A DNA stretch of 64,000 nt from Leptospira stimsonii (GTDB lineage: Bacteria > Spirochaetota > Leptospiria > Leptospirales > Leptospiraceae). Location: assembly GCF_003545885.1 (NCBI RefSeq), contig NZ_QHCT01000004.1, positions 62,001 to 126,000 on the forward strand, read 5' to 3'. This document shows, in pieces, positions 61,395-64,000 of this stretch. Within the stretch, counting starts at the first letter, position 1; each line of letters begins with the position of its first letter. The position numbers and the translations under genes are program-made. Under the pieces are notes generated by a model. The model was not told the origin of the DNA and ran no database searches. It saw only the letters and a program-made list of their open reading frames with translations.

Positions 61395-62810
61395 CTAAAA
61401 CGCAAAGTAGAGAAAGCTCTGGCTTTCCGTGATTCCGAAAATCAAAAGCATAAATACGTTCGCGAGGAAGAATAGGATAAACTTCCAACGGCTTTGTACG
61501 ATCTTTTCTATGTTATTCTTCGCGAAAAGATAAGAGGCGACAAAACAAATCAAAAGCAATATTCCGTACGTGTAATTCGTATAACCTTTCACCGATGAAA
61601 AACCACCGGGCACCCAGAAAACGAGCGCCTTCATCATCGGGATCGCTTTCTCCATCGTCTCCGCGCGGAACATGATAAATCCGAACGTTAGGCAAAACAT
61701 CGTGAATATTCTTGCGGCAATATCATAAACGATTCCGCCTTTTTCATTTAAGAACGTAGCGGCTTTGGTTCTTCCGTATTCCCTATTTGCAAGGATCATA
61801 ATTCCCTGCCACAAGCCCCAGCCGATGTAGTGATACGCCGCGCCGTGCCAAACTCCCGCAAAGAACCAAGTGATAAAAATGTTTCGATACGTAAAAAGGG
61901 CCGAACCTCTCGATCCGCCTAACGGAATAAATATGTAGTCCCGGATCCAAGTGGAGAAAGAGATATGCCAACGAGACCAGTGATCCGTTATATTTCTTGC
62001 AACCATCGGAAAGTTGAAGTTCGGATCGAACTTATAACCGAAAAGTCTCGCAACTCCGATCGCGATATCCGTATAACCAGCGAAGTCGAAGTAGATCTGC
62101 CAACCGAATGCGAGCGCGCCGGTCCAAATCTCCACTGGGTTGAGCGTCGCGTAATTTTTAAAGGTAAAATCGACGACTTTCGCGAGGTTATCCGCGAATA
62201 CGATCTTTCTCGTAAATCCGATGAGGATCTGACAGAATGCAACTTGAATGTCCTCTTTGTTGACGGGAAGAGGCATATCCAAATCTCGAAAGAAAGTCTG
62301 CGCACGAACGATAGGACCGGCGACTAACTGAGGAAAGAAAGAAACGTATAATGCGAAATCCAAAAACGATTTTTTCGCTTCGATCTGACCTCGATAGACG
62401 TCGATCGTATAACTCATCGATTGAAACGTATAAAAGGAAATTCCAACCGGAAGAATGATATCGTAATAAGCGAATTTAAAACCAGCGATCGGAGTCAGGT
62501 CGTTGACGACTCCCAAAAGAAAGTTCGTATACTTAAAGTAGGCGAGTAGTCCGAGATTCGTGATTAAGGAAAGAACGAGCCAAATTCTTCTCGCCTTAGA
62601 ACCCTGAGGAGAAGCGGAAATTTTAAGGGAAGCAAAGTAATCGATAACGATCGAATAGAGCAAAAGAAGGATGAATTCTTTTCTCCAAGACATGTAAAAA
62701 TAAAAGCTCGCTCCTAAGAGAAAGATTCTTTGAATCTTGCCCTTGAGCAGATGATTGAGAATGAGAACTACGGGGAAAAAAAATAAAAAGTGAAGGGAAT
62801 TAAAGAGCAT
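61395..62810 (-). CDS. MBOAT-family O-acyltransferase (AlgI-like), pair 2
   Basis: The protein has 471 residues and about eleven helices. Landmarks are LPVGISFYTFQSMSYTIDVYRG near 120-141, FPQLVAGPIVR near 159-169, DHWSRWHISFSTWIRDYIFIPLGG near 276-299 and GVWHGAAYHYIGWGLWQG near 319-336. H322 is the catalytic His. The second WHG of the other MBOAT protein is WQG here (Q335). It is the first of the acylation genes; a 97-base gap separates it from the GT-C-like gene upstream. Confidence 0.9.
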   Translation of the reverse strand: MLFNSLHFLFFFPVVLILNHLLKGKIQRIFLLGASFYFYMSWRKEFILLLLYSIVIDYFASLKISASPQGSKARRIWLVLSLITNLGLLAYFKYTNFLLGVVNDLTPIAGFKFAYYDIILPVGISFYTFQSMSYTIDVYRGQIEAKKSFLDFALYVSFFPQLVAGPIVRAQTFFRDLDMPLPVNKEDIQVAFCQILIGFTRKIVFADNLAKVVDFTFKNYATLNPVEIWTGALAFGWQIYFDFAGYTDIAIGVARLFGYKFDPNFNFPMVARNITDHWSRWHISFSTWIRDYIFIPLGGSRGSALFTYRNIFITWFFAGVWHGAAYHYIGWGLWQGIMILANREYGRTKAATFLNEKGGIVYDIAARIFTMFCLTFGFIMFRAETMEKAIPMMKALVFWVPGGFSSVKGYTNYTYGILLLICFVASYLFAKNNIEKIVQSRWKFILFFLANVFMLLIFGITESQSFLYFAF

Positions 62811-62907
62811 GGTTCGTCTTGATTCAGTATTTTAAAAGACCTGAAGAGCAGTTTTTCAAAATAGAATATCCTTACAACATCAATTTAAGGGGTTCCAACC
62901 TTTGATT

Positions 62908-64000
62908 TTACCATTCAAAAAGACCGGTCTTTGGAGACTCCGGAGGATAGATTTTTTCAGGAAGAATCGCATCGAGTTTGAATTCGATTCCTTCGATATA
63001 ACTCACCGATTTTTTTGCGGAACGAGGATAGGTTGAAAACGAAAAATTTACAAGAAATAAAAGCAATACCCAAATGATAAGATAAGAATGAAAGACCGCA
63101 CGACTTCCAAAAAGAAACGGACGAAATTCCAGAGATTTGAAGGTTAATCCGGCGAGAAGAATCATACCGATCGACGTCCCGACCCAAAATTCAAAAAAGT
63201 AACCTTCCCACCAAGTATAAAAAAGAATCGAAGGAACAAGCCAAAAGGATAAAAGAATCGTCTCGATTCGAAAACGTTTCCAAACATTTTTTAGATTGGT
63301 AAGGAAAAGAAGAAGAATGGAAATCCAAAACATAAGATTGAGGTTATAAGGAAGAATTTCCCGATTCTCCCAAGAGTTCAAGCGCACCCGCAATCCGTTT
63401 TTCACACCTTCAAAATTGAGAAACGCGTCTCCGATCCCGCGATAAAAATTCATTACATAGTTTTTTGATTCCGGAGAATTTCCCCATTTGTCCTTGGTCG
63501 CATACAGAAAGAGCCAATTCGCAAAATTCTTCTCACTGTCCAGAGGCGCCGTTAGATTTCTATCGAGAACAATGAATCCCACATAGAGATAGGAAAGTGT
63601 AAGAGCTCCTACGAGTGTAAAACAATAGACAAATGCGAAACGAAGTTTCCAAGAAAGTTCGAATTCTTTTCCTTTCCAAGTCTTAGAAAGAAGAATGGAG
63701 ATCGGGACCAGCGGTAAAAATAGAATATCCGACTGATGAAAGTAAACACTCCAGAGTTGAATTCCGAACAAAACCAAAAGGGAAATCGGAGAATGACCCT
63801 TCCTCGCAAAGTAAACGCAGGAAAGATACAAAAGAGCAGTTAAACAGGAATGAATCAGCGGAGTATCGTTGTGTTGTGCATAAAACCAAAACCCTTGTGA
63901 GAAGTGAATCGCCAAACCCAATATGATCGCGCCTAACGTGTCCGCATAGATCTTTCGATAAATCCAAATAAAACAAAAGAGAAAGACGAGCCCCGAAATC
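62908..64000 (-). CDS. Polytopic membrane protein, GT-C-like, N-terminus off window
   Basis: The frame is open to the right edge, so the gene is incomplete at its start; at least 363 residues are present. About eight membrane helices are visible, including LLVLFGIQLWSVYFHQ, FAFVYCFTLVGALTLSYLY and FEFWVGTSIGMILLAGL. An apparent start at 63921 is only an internal TTG. The run FWFYAQHNDTPLIHS and the large loop between helices resemble GT-C glycosyltransferases or related glycan membrane proteins, without a secure motif. It lies just upstream of the acylation operon on the same strand. Confidence 0.6.
   Translation of the reverse strand, partial: ISGLVFLFCFIWIYRKIYADTLGAIILGLAIHFSQGFWFYAQHNDTPLIHSCLTALLYLSCVYFARKGHSPISLLVLFGIQLWSVYFHQSDILFLPLVPISILLSKTWKGKEFELSWKLRFAFVYCFTLVGALTLSYLYVGFIVLDRNLTAPLDSEKNFANWLFLYATKDKWGNSPESKNYVMNFYRGIGDAFLNFEGVKNGLRVRLNSWENREILPYNLNLMFWISILLLFLTNLKNVWKRFRIETILLSFWLVPSILFYTWWEGYFFEFWVGTSIGMILLAGLTFKSLEFRPFLFGSRAVFHSYLIIWVLLLFLVNFSFSTYPRSAKKSVSYIEGIEFKLDAILPEKIYPPESPKTGLFEW

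Overview
The window reads as chromosome from a Leptospira species. The evidence is the gene content rather than any RNA marker: many short lipoproteins with loose spirochaetal lipoboxes, MBOAT/SGNH acyltransferase pairs, a methylmalonyl-CoA mutase operon, menaquinone methyltransferase, 7TMR-DISM and MCP sensors, and short TGTAGGAGCTCCTACA-like palindromes that I associate with Leptospira intergenic DNA. I cannot name the species. I see no tRNA, rRNA, transposase or CRISPR array. The last gene runs off the right edge.

Layout. 0-3.5 kb: a metallo-hydrolase, an SDR oxidoreductase and a GPH-type transporter on the + strand. 3.7-6.6 kb: a tyrosine recombinase, shikimate kinase, HDOD protein and CheD on the - strand. 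6.9-10.8 kb: a + operon of a TraB-like membrane protein, a 7TMR-DISM/PAS/ATPase sensor and a FlgO/CsgG-like lipoprotein. 11.1-16.2 kb: an alpha/beta-hydrolase-like protein without its serine, a UTP-sugar uridylyltransferase, an EAL protein, a decayed cysteine-rich remnant and a RibD/DHFR-like reductase. 16.6-28.1 kb: one long - strand run that looks like a transcription unit. It has a promoter with two tandem palindromes at 28.1 kb, three lipoproteins, a TonB-dependent receptor, a Cys-rich lipoprotein, ExbB, ExbD, TonB, an SCO-type copper protein, an MCP, a small exported protein, a secreted papain-like protease with FN3 repeats, and a strong terminator at 16.6 kb. 28.3-33.5 kb: MeaB, MutB and MutA. 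33.6-38.8 kb: TerC, a YhhN lysoplasmalogenase-like protein, a ferritin-like protein with a histone-H1-like tail, a class V aminotransferase and a BASS transporter.

39.2-48.8 kb is the most unusual region, a + strand island of exported proteins. Two modules lie in tandem, each with one lipoprotein of family A, then two or three lipoproteins of family B, then one SGNH/GDSL hydrolase whose C-terminus ends in a conserved hydrophobic tail finishing GKCW. Two further lipoproteins follow. The paralogues share nearly identical 5' halves and diverged 3' halves. An identical 20-base sequence sits in the gap on each side of the island. I find no described system that this matches.

49-64 kb: an epoxide hydrolase-like protein, a tiny exported CxxCH protein with an inverted-repeat operator, a 7TM-LuxR regulator, ribosomal protein bL33 (54 aa), a zinc-less DksA-like protein, an O-antigen-ligase-like membrane protein, MenG, a second ExbB/ExbD pair, and a - strand operon of a MazG-like protein, two SGNH/MBOAT O-acyltransferase pairs and a GT-C-like membrane protein. 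The right-hand cluster suggests envelope polysaccharide or lipid modification.
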